Below are positions 46,315 through 55,234 of a stretch of DNA of 64,000 nucleotides, in pieces. The notes beneath the pieces were generated by a model that saw nothing but the letters and a program-made list of their open reading frames with translations, made no database searches and was not told where the DNA came from. This DNA comes from Bacillus cereus (lineage in GTDB: Bacteria > Bacillota > Bacilli > Bacillales > Bacillaceae_G). The first letter of the stretch is position 1; each line of letters starts with the position of its first letter. The stretch is from positions 3,969,001 to 4,033,000 of the forward strand of contig NZ_CP089518.1 in NCBI RefSeq assembly GCF_025917685.1, given 5' to 3'. Position numbers and translations under genes: made by a program.

Positions 46315-46893
46315 ATGCAGCACGTTACTTTATTACCACTCGATTTTCGCTATGCAAATGTGATTTTCGAGCTATCAAGCAATCCACATGTAAAAAATGC
46401 ATTAGGGATACAGGTAGAAAAAATCGAAGACACGAAGGCGTTTCTTCTTTTCGCAATAGAAGAAGAACGCCAAAAGAAGTCTTTATCCAGAATGATTGTA
46501 AATGAAAAAAATGAAATAATTGGCCTCACCACACTTAAACATATTAATTATGAGAAGAAGCAATCTCATATTGGTAGTTGGATTGGCTATCCATACTGGG
46601 GAAAAGGCTATAATGAGGCCGCTAAAAAAGAAATCTTCAAAGTCGCTTTCCTAGACTTACAACTCACATACGTATTCGCGGGTGCTAAAACGACTAACAT
46701 TCGCTCTTTAAAGGCGCAAGAGAAACTACCTTATATTTCATTGCATGTGGAAAACAAGTTTCCCGGCGAACACGCTGCACTTGAGAAAGAAGTAAAGTCA
46801 CCTTGCTCACTACATGTCGTATCACGCAAGAATTTTTTAAATTGGCTGGACGTACAAAATGAGGGGGGAAAACATGAAGGTATTGAAAATTAG
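46315..46893 (+). CDS. GNAT acetyltransferase
   Basis: 192 residues with AAGGAG at 8 nt. N-terminal VTLLPLDFRYANVIFELS and a RimL-like GYPYWGKGYNEAAKKEIFKVAF (acetyl-CoA loop) near residues 101-122. Probably acetylates a small amine or N-terminus; substrate unknown. It overlaps the next gene by 20 nt, so they are likely cotranscribed. Confidence 0.8.
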   Translation: MQHVTLLPLDFRYANVIFELSSNPHVKNALGIQVEKIEDTKAFLLFAIEEERQKKSLSRMIVNEKNEIIGLTTLKHINYEKKQSHIGSWIGYPYWGKGYNEAAKKEIFKVAFLDLQLTYVFAGAKTTNIRSLKAQEKLPYISLHVENKFPGEHAALEKEVKSPCSLHVVSRKNFLNWLDVQNEGGKHEGIEN

Positions 46894-47194
46894 TTTAACA
46901 ATTGTAGTAGAATTAGCTATTATTTATCTTTTTTCAAAGATGGTCTCTTGGTCATTTATGGAGAGTTTTTTCCTTGGCAGCTTAGCAATATTTGCAATTA
47001 CGTGGTTAATTATTATGAGTAACCATAGAAATAACATTACAGATCACGCAGTAAGTAAGACATTAACTGGTGTTGAAACTGGTGAAATAAAACCATTCCA
47101 AATCGTTTTCACTCCATATATCGCGGGTACTCTTTCACTTGTCTTAGTTAGTTTTGTTATAACTGCCATTTACTATCTACCCTACTTTCTATAA
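46874..47194 (+). CDS. Membrane protein, function unknown
   Basis: 106 residues from ATG 46874, with GAGGGGGG directly upstream. Three hydrophobic segments (residues ~5-20, 25-47 and 78-104) and a soluble loop with NHRNNITDHAVSKTLTG. I do not recognise the family. Translationally coupled to the acetyltransferase upstream. Confidence 0.65.
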   Translation: MKVLKISLTIVVELAIIYLFSKMVSWSFMESFFLGSLAIFAITWLIIMSNHRNNITDHAVSKTLTGVETGEIKPFQIVFTPYIAGTLSLVLVSFVITAIYYLPYFL

Positions 47195-47228
47195 AAAAAG
47201 CACTCGTGATAATCACGAGTGCTTTTCT
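47194..47228. terminator. Bidirectional terminator
   Basis: AAAAGCACTCGTGA-TAA-TCACGAGTGCTTTT between the membrane gene and efp, with T-runs on both strands. Confidence 0.92.
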
Positions 47229-47229
47229 A

Positions 47230-47787
47230 CTATGCACGAGAAACGTATTTACCTTCACCAGTGTTGATGATAAGCATTTCGCCTTCGTTAATGAAGATTG
47301 GTACTTGTACAACAAGACCAGTTTCTAATGTAGCTGGTTTTGTTACGTTAGAAGCTGTGTCACCTTTAATACCAGGTTCTGTCTCTGACACTTTTAATTC
47401 AACAGTATTCGGAAGTTCAACACCAAGTACTTCATCTTGGTATGTCATAATAGATACTTCCATGTTTTCTTTTAGGAATTTTAATTCGCGCTCAATTTGG
47501 TTTTCACCAAGTTCGATTTGCTCATAAGTTCCGTTATCCATAAATACGTGAGACTCACCACTCGCGTATAAGTATTGCATACGACGGTTTTCGATGTGTG
47601 CTTTTTCTACTTTTTCACCTGCACGGAATGTTTTCTCTTGAACAGATCCTGTGCGAAGGTTACGTAGTTTAGAGCGAACGAATGCAGCACCTTTACCTGG
47701 CTTTACGTGTTGGAAATCCATTACTTGCCAAAGGGCATTGTCCACTGAGATTGTTAAACCTGTACGAAAATCGTTTACTGAAATCAT
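47230..47787 (-). CDS. efp: Translation elongation factor P
   Basis: 185 residues, the usual size. The N-terminal KOW-like domain has [14 protein letters not shown] with the modifiable Lys near residue 32, followed by two OB domains ending with [23 protein letters not shown]. It relieves ribosome stalling at polyproline stretches. 21 nt after yqhT, so it is in the same transcript. Confidence 0.95.
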   Translation of the reverse strand: MISVNDFRTGLTISVDNALWQVMDFQHVKPGKGAAFVRSKLRNLRTGSVQEKTFRAGEKVEKAHIENRRMQYLYASGESHVFMDNGTYEQIELGENQIERELKFLKENMEVSIMTYQDEVLGVELPNTVELKVSETEPGIKGDTASNVTKPATLETGLVVQVPIFINEGEMLIINTGEGKYVSRA

Positions 47788-47808
47788 GTAAAAAAATCCT
47801 CCTGTGTA

Positions 47809-48870
47809 TTACAAAATAATAAGTTCTTTTGGTGATTTCGTTATTACTTCATTACCTTCACTTGTTACAATGATATCATCTTCAATACGTACCCCGCCAA
47901 CACCTGGAATATAAATACCTGGTTCTACTGTTACAGCCATACCTGGTTCAAGTAATGTATCAGAACGGAACGCTAAACCTGGTGCTTCATGGATTTCAAG
48001 ACCGATTCCATGACCAGTAGAGTGTCCGAAGTATTCACCATATCCTTTTTCCGTTATGTAATCACGCGTTAATGCATCAGCTTCACGGCCCGTTAAACCA
48101 GCTTTAATACCGTTCACACCACGTAGTTGTGCTTCTAAAACGATATTATAAATTTCTTTTAATTTATCAGACGGTTCACCGACTGCAATCGTACGAGTAA
48201 TATCAGAGCAATATCCTTTGTAATAAGCGCCGAAGTCTAATGTAACGAAATCTCCTTTTTCTATCACTTTTTCAGATGCCACGCCGTGCGGTAATGCCGA
48301 ACGAAGACCTGAAGCAACGATAATATCAAACGAAGAAGATGTCGCTCCTTGTTTTCTCATGAAAAATTCAAGTTCATTTGACACTTCAATTTCAGATACT
48401 CCCGGGCGAATGAATGATAGAATATGCTCAAAGGCAGCATCTGCAATCTGTGCAGCTTCCTTTAATATCTTAATCTCTGAATCAGTCTTTATCAAGCGTA
48501 ACTTTTCTACAAGCCCAGAAGTTGGGATAAATTCAGCTTCGATCGCTTCATTATGCGTTACGTAAGAGCTATATGTAAGAGTATCTTGTTCAAATCCTAG
48601 TTTTTGAATTCCTAGTTCTTTAACTTGTTTCGCAACTTCATCAAGAATTAATCCTGCATGCTGTACAATTTCATATCCAACCGCTTGCTTACTAGCTTGC
48701 TCTACGTAACGGAAATCTGTAATAAATAGAGCACGTTCTTTTGAAATTAGTACAACACCAGCTGTTCCTGTGAAATTCGCCATATATCTACGGCTATGTT
48801 CATTCGTTAATACGATACCGTCAATACCAGCCTCATCAAAAGCACTTCTTAATCTCTCGATCTTTCCCAT
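47809..48870 (-). CDS. Xaa-Pro peptidase (M24 family)
   Basis: 353 residues. N-terminal creatinase-like domain and a C-terminal pita-bread fold with metal ligands in TLDFGAYYKGYCSDITRTIAVG (Asp, Asp), FGHSTGHGIGLEIHE (His) and AVTVEPGIYIPGVGGVRIEDD (Glu, Glu). It releases N-terminal residues before proline, or dipeptides. It is YqhT in B. subtilis; aminopeptidase P versus prolidase cannot be separated by sequence alone. Confidence 0.9.
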   Translation of the reverse strand: MGKIERLRSAFDEAGIDGIVLTNEHSRRYMANFTGTAGVVLISKERALFITDFRYVEQASKQAVGYEIVQHAGLILDEVAKQVKELGIQKLGFEQDTLTYSSYVTHNEAIEAEFIPTSGLVEKLRLIKTDSEIKILKEAAQIADAAFEHILSFIRPGVSEIEVSNELEFFMRKQGATSSSFDIIVASGLRSALPHGVASEKVIEKGDFVTLDFGAYYKGYCSDITRTIAVGEPSDKLKEIYNIVLEAQLRGVNGIKAGLTGREADALTRDYITEKGYGEYFGHSTGHGIGLEIHEAPGLAFRSDTLLEPGMAVTVEPGIYIPGVGGVRIEDDIIVTSEGNEVITKSPKELIIL

Positions 48871-48874
48871 TACT

Positions 48875-49315
48875 TTATGCCTCCCTCAATTTCTCCATTA
48901 ATGCAAATAACGCTAGCTTATAGCCATAAAAACCAAATCCAACAATTTGTCCTGCACAAACAGCCGCCGTCACAGATTCGTGACGGAACGATTCACGCTG
49001 GTGAATGTTAGAAATATGTACTTCAATAACCGGAATCGAAACACTTGCGATAGCATCCCGAATCGCATAGCTATAATGCGTAAATGCACCTGGATTTAGA
49101 ATGATTCCTTCATATATGTCATCAGCCTCATGAATAATATCAATAATAGCTCCTTCATGATTCGATTGAAAACATTCTAACTCCACTCCCATTTTCTCTG
49201 CTTCTTGTTTCATATCTGTTTCAAGCGTCGCTAACGTTCCTTCTCCATATACATTTACCTCTCTGACACCAAGGCGATTTAGGTTAGGACCATTTACGAG
49301 GAGTAACTTTTTCAT
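48875..49315 (-). CDS. aroQ: 3-dehydroquinate dehydratase, type II
   Basis: 146 residues from ATG 49315, a typical type II length. NGPNLNRLGVREVNVYG at residues 8-24, NPGAFTHYSYAIRDA near 74-88, and VHISNIHQRESFRHES near 100-115. It dehydrates 3-dehydroquinate in the shikimate pathway. The frame extends to 49462, but the upstream part overlaps yqhR and lacks a Shine-Dalgarno. Confidence 0.95.
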   Translation of the reverse strand: MKKLLLVNGPNLNRLGVREVNVYGEGTLATLETDMKQEAEKMGVELECFQSNHEGAIIDIIHEADDIYEGIILNPGAFTHYSYAIRDAIASVSIPVIEVHISNIHQRESFRHESVTAAVCAGQIVGFGFYGYKLALFALMEKLREA

Positions 49316-49370
49316 TTTCTTAAAACTCCTTAATATTAAAGAATGTCTATACGACATTTTAACATACGAA

Positions 49371-49856
49371 TCACTTATTTGAATAGTTTGTCTTCTCGAG
49401 CCCTTCTCCTCTATTTGTATTGTTCGCTTCGAATGCAACAGAGTATGAAATAAAGACACCATATAATATAAAGATACATGCTGTTGTTACAATTGTTCCT
49501 TTCGGTAAATGAAGTGCACTTTTTATAACTGGTGCCATTATCCCCATTCCCAAAAATAATAATGCCCACCAAAATAAACCGTATAGTATACCAGGTAGTA
49601 CGCCTTCAAACTTTTTAAAAAGAGCTTTATAGAGCAAGGCCACTAAAATTGAAAGAAGTCCCATACAAACGATGCCTAGCATATTTCCCCAAACCCCTTC
49701 TTTCCAATCTCCAAACGCAAACGGTAAAAGGAAATAATTAGGTCCAGCTTCTGTAAACGAGAATATATGAAGGAAATACCATATACTTCCCCAAAACAAG
49801 CCTCCAAATAAACCAATTTGTACAAAGTTCCTTATCGTTGATTGTTCTTGATTCAC
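49371..49856 (-). CDS. yqhR: YqhR membrane protein
   Basis: 161 residues starting at GTG 49856, with GGAGG at 7 nt. Four hydrophobic segments (VQIGLFGGLFWGSIWYFLHIF; NMLGIVCMGLLSILVALLYKAL; GILYGLFWWALLFLGMGIM; VTTACIFILYGVFISYSV). It matches B. subtilis YqhR by position and topology. Function unknown. Confidence 0.85.
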   Translation of the reverse strand: MNQEQSTIRNFVQIGLFGGLFWGSIWYFLHIFSFTEAGPNYFLLPFAFGDWKEGVWGNMLGIVCMGLLSILVALLYKALFKKFEGVLPGILYGLFWWALLFLGMGIMAPVIKSALHLPKGTIVTTACIFILYGVFISYSVAFEANNTNRGEGLEKTNYSNK

Positions 49857-50100
49857 ATTGACACCTCCGCTCAATAGTATGCCCGAAACTATTTTGAAGC
49901 ATGTTTAAATTCTGCGAAATTTGTCTATAAAAAGAATAAGAAATGTCCTACTCTCGTAACATTTCCCCTTGTCATCTGCTTGTATTTGTCGATAAAATAA
50001 AGGAAACTCGGTGATTGTCTCATTTCAAAATGGCAGGACCAAGTATGACAATTACCTCTTTTTCTACATAAGAGAGAAACAAATACAGGTTGGTGTTAAC

Positions 50101-51021
50101 ATGGCAGAAGAGTCAAAACAAATATATGGCGGGCAAGCAGTCATAGAAGGAGTTATGTTTGGCGGTAGAGAATATACTGTTACAGCGGTTCGTCGTAAAG
50201 ATAAATCGATTGAATTTTATCGATTACCACGCGTTCGTAATAAAGCATTATCTATCCTAAAGAAGATTCCATTTATACGAGGTATTGCCGCTATCGTGGA
50301 CGCAAGTGCGAATGGAGCGAAGCATTTAAACTTTGCTTCAGAACGATTTGATGTCCACCCAGAAGAAGATGAACAAATTGCAAATAAAAAAGAAGAACAA
50401 TCAAAATTAACGATGATATTAGGAGTTGCAGCAGTTGGCGTTTTATCGTTCATATTCGGTAAAGTAATTTTCACAGCAGTTCCTGCACTATTAGCTGAAC
50501 TAACGAGACCGATTTTCCCATCTCATACAGGGCAAATCATTGTCGAAAGTGTCATTAAGCTCATGTTATTATTGAGCTATATATACTTTATTTCTTTAAC
50601 CCCACTTATTAAGAGGGTGTTTCAGTACCACGGTGCAGAGCATAAAGTAATTAATGCTTATGAGAATAATCTTCCACTAACTGTAGACAATGTTCAAAAG
50701 CAAACTCGCCTCCATTATCGCTGTGGCAGTAGCTTTATAATATTTACAGTTATTATTGGAATGTTTGTTTATTTCCTAGTTCCTACAGATCCACTTTGGG
50801 CAAGGGTAGTAAACCGAATTTTATTAATTCCAGTTGTTCTCGGCATTTCTTTTGAAGTATTACAATTTACCAATCGATTACGAGATGTCCCTGTTTTGCG
50901 AGTACTTGGATATCCAGGATTATGGCTGCAACTATTAACAACGAAAGAACCAACAGATGATCAAGCGGAAGTTGCAATCGCATCGTTTGAAGAATTATTA
51001 CGTTTAGAAAACAAACAATAA
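50101..51021 (+). CDS. yqhQ: YqhQ/DUF1385 membrane protein
   Basis: 306 residues from ATG 50101. Conserved GGQAVIEGVMFGGRE at residues 10-24 and FQYHGAEHKVINAYEN near 175-190, with four hydrophobic segments. The HGAEHK signature is well conserved in Firmicutes, but the function is unknown. The open frame from 50011 contains no other plausible start. Confidence 0.88.
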   Translation: MAEESKQIYGGQAVIEGVMFGGREYTVTAVRRKDKSIEFYRLPRVRNKALSILKKIPFIRGIAAIVDASANGAKHLNFASERFDVHPEEDEQIANKKEEQSKLTMILGVAAVGVLSFIFGKVIFTAVPALLAELTRPIFPSHTGQIIVESVIKLMLLLSYIYFISLTPLIKRVFQYHGAEHKVINAYENNLPLTVDNVQKQTRLHYRCGSSFIIFTVIIGMFVYFLVPTDPLWARVVNRILLIPVVLGISFEVLQFTNRLRDVPVLRVLGYPGLWLQLLTTKEPTDDQAEVAIASFEELLRLENKQ

Positions 51022-51100
51022 TTATTTAAAAATGGTGTTCAACTCCTTTCCTCATCGTTAATATACTAATTTTAATATATGTTTTTAGGAGGTGTCCCTT

Positions 51101-51502
51101 ATGAACGGTCGTTCGTTTACATTCGCTATATTTGTGCTTATTATCGGATTAGCAATATTCGGCCTTGTTTCATCTGTTATTACAGATCCAATGGGAATAT
51201 TGAAAAACATTGGTATCATGTTAGCTGTCGTCGGTATCTTTTACTTACTCTACAAAATGTTTACAAACTCTAGTGGTTCTGCAAATTCGCAAAGCTCATA
51301 TAAGCGTGCAGCGAAACAATCGAACCGCAAACACGGGAAACAAAATGTAGCACCCCTAAGTAATTCTTTCTTGAAACGAAATGCTTCTGATGACAAGGGG
51401 AAAAAGGGTAATTCTCCATCGTTGAAAAGAAAAAGAAAACAATCTCATTTAACTGTCATTGAAGGTAAAAAAAACAAAAAGAAAGACCGTGCTTCCTTTT
51501 AG
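51101..51502 (+). CDS. yqhP: YqhP membrane protein (SA1362 family)
   Basis: 133 residues from ATG 51101, with AGGAGG (51088-51093) upstream. Two transmembrane helices occupy residues ~6-48 and the rest is a very basic tail with KRKRKQ and KKNKKKDR. It corresponds to B. subtilis YqhP, of unknown function. Its terminator is immediately followed by a truncated bcr1. Confidence 0.85.
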   Translation: MNGRSFTFAIFVLIIGLAIFGLVSSVITDPMGILKNIGIMLAVVGIFYLLYKMFTNSSGSANSQSSYKRAAKQSNRKHGKQNVAPLSNSFLKRNASDDKGKKGNSPSLKRKRKQSHLTVIEGKKNKKKDRASF

Positions 51503-51520
51503 GAAATACGGTCTTTTTTT
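51481..51520 (+). terminator. Terminator of yqhP
   Basis: AAGACCGTGCTTCC / GGAAATACGGTCTT stem and seven Ts. The T-run is the insertion target of the deleted bcr1 element. Confidence 0.88.
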
Positions 51521-51590
51521 ATCTCAATTAGTATGGGCAAATAATCAGTGGGGATGAGAAAAGCCCCGATTAATTAAAGTTTCACTTTAT
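51518..51590 (+). repeat. Internally deleted bcr1 repeat, copy 2
   Basis: 63 bp (51523-51585) flanked by TTTAT (51518-51522 and 51586-51590). It keeps the right-hand hairpin (TAATCAGTGGGG...CCCCGATTA) and the end TTAAAGTTTCAC, but the left ~80 bp including the GGGCAGT hairpin is missing. The stop codon and last codons of the HAD gene lie in its right end. Confidence 0.75.
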
Positions 51591-52229
51591 ATATTGAAGT
51601 ACTTCTTTCAAACTTTTTTCTTTCATACTTTCGATACGAAGGTGATGGTTTTCAAATTGTAGATTTCTTGTCACATCATTAGGTACGACGACACATTTTA
51701 ATCCTGCTGCAATTGCTGCTTTCAATCCATTTAATGAATCTTCAAATACAACAGCTTCCGATGGTTCAACTCCTAATTCTTCTATCGCAACTTTATAAAG
51801 AGCGGGATCTGGTTTTACCTTCACGACATCTTCTCTCGTTTTAATCACTTCAAAATACTCTCTAATCTGTAGCTCTTCTAAAAAACGAACGACCCACTCT
51901 CTAGATGAACTGGAGGCTAATGCGATTTTTAATCCAACTTCTTTCGCTTCTTCTAAATATTCTTTTACACCGTCACGTGCTTTCGGTATTTTCATTTTTT
52001 CTTTATGTAAAGTTGTTACTTTTTCCTTTAATGTACGCTCATTAAACTTTTCTTTTAATTGCTCTTTTAAATATGCATAAAGCACTTCATCTGTCGTTCC
52101 AATACATTTTGCAAATTCCTCTAAAGGTAACTCGCCGCCGTATTCACGAACAGCATCTCTAAAAGAGTGAAACCATATTGTTTCTGTGTCCACAATTAAT
52201 CCATCAAAATCAAAAATAATCGCTTTCAT
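51582..52229 (-). CDS. HAD-superfamily hydrolase (beta-phosphoglucomutase-like)
   Basis: 215 residues. Motif I DFDGLIVDTE near residues 7-16, motif II LASSSSREWV near 108, motif III KPDPALYK near 145 and motif IV FEDSLNGLKAAIAAG near 168-182. It belongs to the PGM/phosphatase group with a helical cap; substrate unknown. The gene ends within the bcr1 remnant, whose end supplies the TGA stop, so its C-terminus was probably altered by the insertion. Confidence 0.85.
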   Translation of the reverse strand: MKAIIFDFDGLIVDTETIWFHSFRDAVREYGGELPLEEFAKCIGTTDEVLYAYLKEQLKEKFNERTLKEKVTTLHKEKMKIPKARDGVKEYLEEAKEVGLKIALASSSSREWVVRFLEELQIREYFEVIKTREDVVKVKPDPALYKVAIEELGVEPSEAVVFEDSLNGLKAAIAAGLKCVVVPNDVTRNLQFENHHLRIESMKEKSLKEVLQYIK

Positions 52230-52256
52230 TATTCTCCCGTCCTTTTCGATTGAAAT

Positions 52257-52807
<551 letters not shown>

Positions 52808-52818
52808 CTAAATATATA

Positions 52819-52858
52819 AAACAAAAAAAGAATCCATATTCGCATACAGATTCCCCTT
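52819..52858 (-). terminator. Terminator of splB
   Basis: On the minus strand GAATCTGT...GGATTC-type stem (GGGGAATC / GGATTCTT) followed by TTTTTT. Confidence 0.65.
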
Positions 52859-53882
52859 ATGTAAAATATTGAATTTCTGCATCGGGAAAATACTCATATA
52901 TATAACCTCGTATTGTTTCTTCTAATACTTCCACATCATCCTTTTGATATACATATTTTCCAATACCGTATCGTCCCCATTTATATTTCCGCTTCTCTTC
53001 ATCCATTTCAAGTTTCGTATTTGGATAACGCTCTTGAATGACCTTTTTTGCCGGTTTCGTAAAGCGATGTTGAATTAATTCGAACGTTAAATTTGGTATC
53101 GTCATATCTTTTAACGCATTGTACAACCGTTCAAACAATTCACGGTACCCTTCTTCCCACCCTTCATGCATATAAATTGGCGCAACAATAAAACCAAGAG
53201 GGTAATTAGCCCCCGCCACTTTACGTGCAGCCTCAATTCGTTCTTCAAATGGCGATGTCCCTGGTTCAAAATTTTTAATCACATAACGTGAATTAATACT
53301 AAATCGAAAACGCGTTTTCCCATTATGCCTTGCATCTAATAAATGATCAACGTGCGAATATTTTGTAACGAAACGTAAACGTCCATGTTCACTGTCTCCG
53401 ATAAACTCTATCGCCCGCTTTAATGCATGTGTTAAATGATCAATTCCGACGATGTCTGATGTACACGCCGCTTCAAATCTTGTTATTTCAGGGGCCCTTT
53501 CATCCATATATTGCTTTGCCTTCTCAAATATTTCATCTAGATTCACATACACCCTTACGTAAGGTTTACTACCAAGTGTCGTTTGCAAATAACAATAATG
53601 ACAATGTCCCATACACCCTGTTGCAAGCGGGATTGCATATTCAGCTGACGGCTTTGATGTATCAAACTTTAATGTCTTCCTCACCCCAACGACTAGTGTC
53701 GCTTTTGCATTACGATACTTTTGCAATTCATTTTCGCCTGGCAAATTTCTAATTTGATTGTGTGATGTCGTTTCACGAATTTCTAATCCCATCTTCGTAA
53801 ACTTCTCATAAAGCTCTTTTCCAAGCGGATATTCGAGTGCCCTCGGTTCAAAGTAAACGAGTTTTGGCATAAATGGTTTCAT
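52857..53882 (-). CDS. splB: Spore photoproduct lyase
   Basis: 341 residues from ATG 53882. The radical-SAM iron-sulfur cysteines C90, C94 and C97 sit in TGCMGHCHYC, and Cys140 (ITRFEAACTSD) matches the H-atom donor Cys of the family. It repairs 5-thyminyl-5,6-dihydrothymine in germinating spores using S-adenosylmethionine. CATACTA on the minus strand (53901-53907) is a plausible SigG -10. No splA is seen next to it, unlike B. subtilis. Confidence 0.95.
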   Translation of the reverse strand: MKPFMPKLVYFEPRALEYPLGKELYEKFTKMGLEIRETTSHNQIRNLPGENELQKYRNAKATLVVGVRKTLKFDTSKPSAEYAIPLATGCMGHCHYCYLQTTLGSKPYVRVYVNLDEIFEKAKQYMDERAPEITRFEAACTSDIVGIDHLTHALKRAIEFIGDSEHGRLRFVTKYSHVDHLLDARHNGKTRFRFSINSRYVIKNFEPGTSPFEERIEAARKVAGANYPLGFIVAPIYMHEGWEEGYRELFERLYNALKDMTIPNLTFELIQHRFTKPAKKVIQERYPNTKLEMDEEKRKYKWGRYGIGKYVYQKDDVEVLEETIRGYIYEYFPDAEIQYFT

Positions 53883-53900
53883 ATGCTTCCCTCCTCTCGT

Positions 53901-53930
53901 TAGTATGGGAAACAAAGTAAAATTAACACA
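53901..53930 (-). promoter_or_regulatory. Possible SigG promoter of splB
   Basis: CATACTA (53901-53907 on the minus strand) is an exact SigG -10. The -35 is imperfect (TGTTAA, about 15 bp away). B. subtilis splAB is SigG-controlled. Confidence 0.4.
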
Positions 53931-53950
53931 GATTAAAGTTTTCCACTTCA

Positions 53951-54017
53951 GTAACTTGCGTTGCAAGTTACTGAATGTTATAATTTGGATACCAGCTACC
54001 TTGCAACGCAAGTTACC
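53951..54017 (+). promoter_or_regulatory. padR promoter with duplicated operators
   Basis: TTGCGT (53956-53961), 17-bp spacer, TATAAT (53979-53984). The palindrome GTAACTTGC-GTT-GCAAGTTAC (53951-53971) covers the -35. A second near-palindrome TACCTTGC-AAC-GCAAGTTACC (53996-54017) lies downstream of the start. Centres are 45 bp apart, about four helix turns. It suggests autorepression by the PadR protein with DNA looping or cooperative binding. Confidence 0.75.
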
Positions 54018-54038
54018 TGGATAAAAGGTGGTGAAATC

Positions 54039-54356
54039 ATGCACAGCCAAATGTTAAAAGGTGTACTAGAAGGGTGTATTCTATACATCATTTCACAAGA
54101 AGAAGTGTACGGATATGAACTGAGTACAAAATTAAATAAACATGGCTTTACATTCGTAAGCGAAGGAAGCATATATCCGTTATTGTTACGCATGCAAAAA
54201 GAGAAACTTATTGAAGGTACATTAAAGGCTTCCTCTCTTGGACCGAAGCGAAAATATTATCACGTAACTGATAAGGGATTAGAACAGCTTGAAGAATTTA
54301 AAAAAAGCTGGGGAATGGTTTCAACGACGGTAAACAATTTATTACAAGGGGAGTGA
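54039..54356 (+). CDS. PadR family transcriptional regulator
   Basis: 105 residues from ATG 54039 (AAGGTGGTG upstream). Winged helix typical of PadR: GVLEGCILYIISQEEVYGYELSTKLN and SEGSIYPLLLRMQKEKLIEG, ending with a short dimerisation helix. Probably a repressor of its own two-gene operon, through the flanking palindromes. Ligand unknown. Confidence 0.88.
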   Translation: MHSQMLKGVLEGCILYIISQEEVYGYELSTKLNKHGFTFVSEGSIYPLLLRMQKEKLIEGTLKASSLGPKRKYYHVTDKGLEQLEEFKKSWGMVSTTVNNLLQGE

Positions 54357-54361
54357 TAGGG

Positions 54362-55033
54362 ATGAATGCGCAAGATATGGTTAAATTGAACAATAGAAAA
54401 CGAGAACTTCTAACACCTGAAAACGAATCTGCTTACGGTGATATGTTAGTATATCTTCGATTATCTAACGTACCCGAGCAACAAATGGAGGAACTTTTAC
54501 TAGAAATATTAGATCATCTTATCGAAGCACAAACAGAAAATAAAAATGCTTACGACATCTTTGGAGATGATTTACAATCTTATTGCGATGAACTTATATC
54601 AGCTTCACCAACCCAAACAAAGCTAGAAAAAACTTCTTTGATTGGATTTGCTATTAGTTTACTTCTTGCTATACAGTTTGGCATAGATGCAATTATTTCA
54701 TTTTTTATGTTTCTCTTTAAAAAAAACAATACATTATCAAGTCCGCCTTTTAGCATCCTTGGAACTACTTTGTCTGTTTCACTAATTATACTAGGCATAC
54801 TGTTTATTTTATATTTATTAAAGCGTTACTCCTTTGATCAGAAGATGAATTGGAAAAGAAGAATTCTATTTGGTTTCGCTTTCGCTACTCCATTTTGTTC
54901 CGCTATATTCTTAAATATTTATTTCAAAAAGCAACCTTACCTCATTTATCATCTAACCTTTTGGCAAAATGCCTTAATCGCTATCTTATTTTACGTTTTA
55001 TATAAATTACTATATAAAAAATCAAATTTTTAA
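54362..55033 (+). CDS. DUF1129-like membrane protein
   Basis: 223 residues from ATG 54362, only a few nt after padR. N-terminal soluble helical part (YLRLSNVPEQQMEELLLEILDHLIEAQ), then four transmembrane segments in the C-terminal half (ISLLLAIQFGIDAIISFFMFLF; TLSVSLIILGILFILYLL; ILFGFAFATPFCSAIFLNIYF; ALIAILFYVLYKLLY). This resembles the DUF1129 family, which often follows PadR regulators. Role unknown; membrane stress or antimicrobial sensing is a guess. Confidence 0.75.
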   Translation: MNAQDMVKLNNRKRELLTPENESAYGDMLVYLRLSNVPEQQMEELLLEILDHLIEAQTENKNAYDIFGDDLQSYCDELISASPTQTKLEKTSLIGFAISLLLAIQFGIDAIISFFMFLFKKNNTLSSPPFSILGTTLSVSLIILGILFILYLLKRYSFDQKMNWKRRILFGFAFATPFCSAIFLNIYFKKQPYLIYHLTFWQNALIAILFYVLYKLLYKKSNF

Positions 55034-55060
55034 CAGCCTCTCAAGAGGCTGTTTTTTCTT
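55032..55060 (+). terminator. Terminator of the padR operon
   Basis: AACAGCCTC-TCAA-GAGGCTGTT stem and a T-run, directly after the stop codon. Confidence 0.9.
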
Positions 55061-55131
55061 CTGTCTAATTTTACAAATTGAAAAATTTCATAAAGAAAAT
55101 AAGAAAAATGCAAAATAATTAAAGTTAATTG

Positions 55132-55161
55132 TTGACGTGATGCTTTTATTATCGGTATCAT
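55132..55161 (+). promoter_or_regulatory. Promoter of the 280-residue gene
   Basis: TTGACG (55132-55137), 18-bp spacer, TATCAT (55156-55161), about 75 nt upstream of the start codon. Confidence 0.65.
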
Positions 55162-55234
55162 AAATCTTCGTGAGCAATTATTTTTCGTTATACGATTTTT
55201 TTATTATTACTGAATTTTTGAGAGGAGAAATTAG

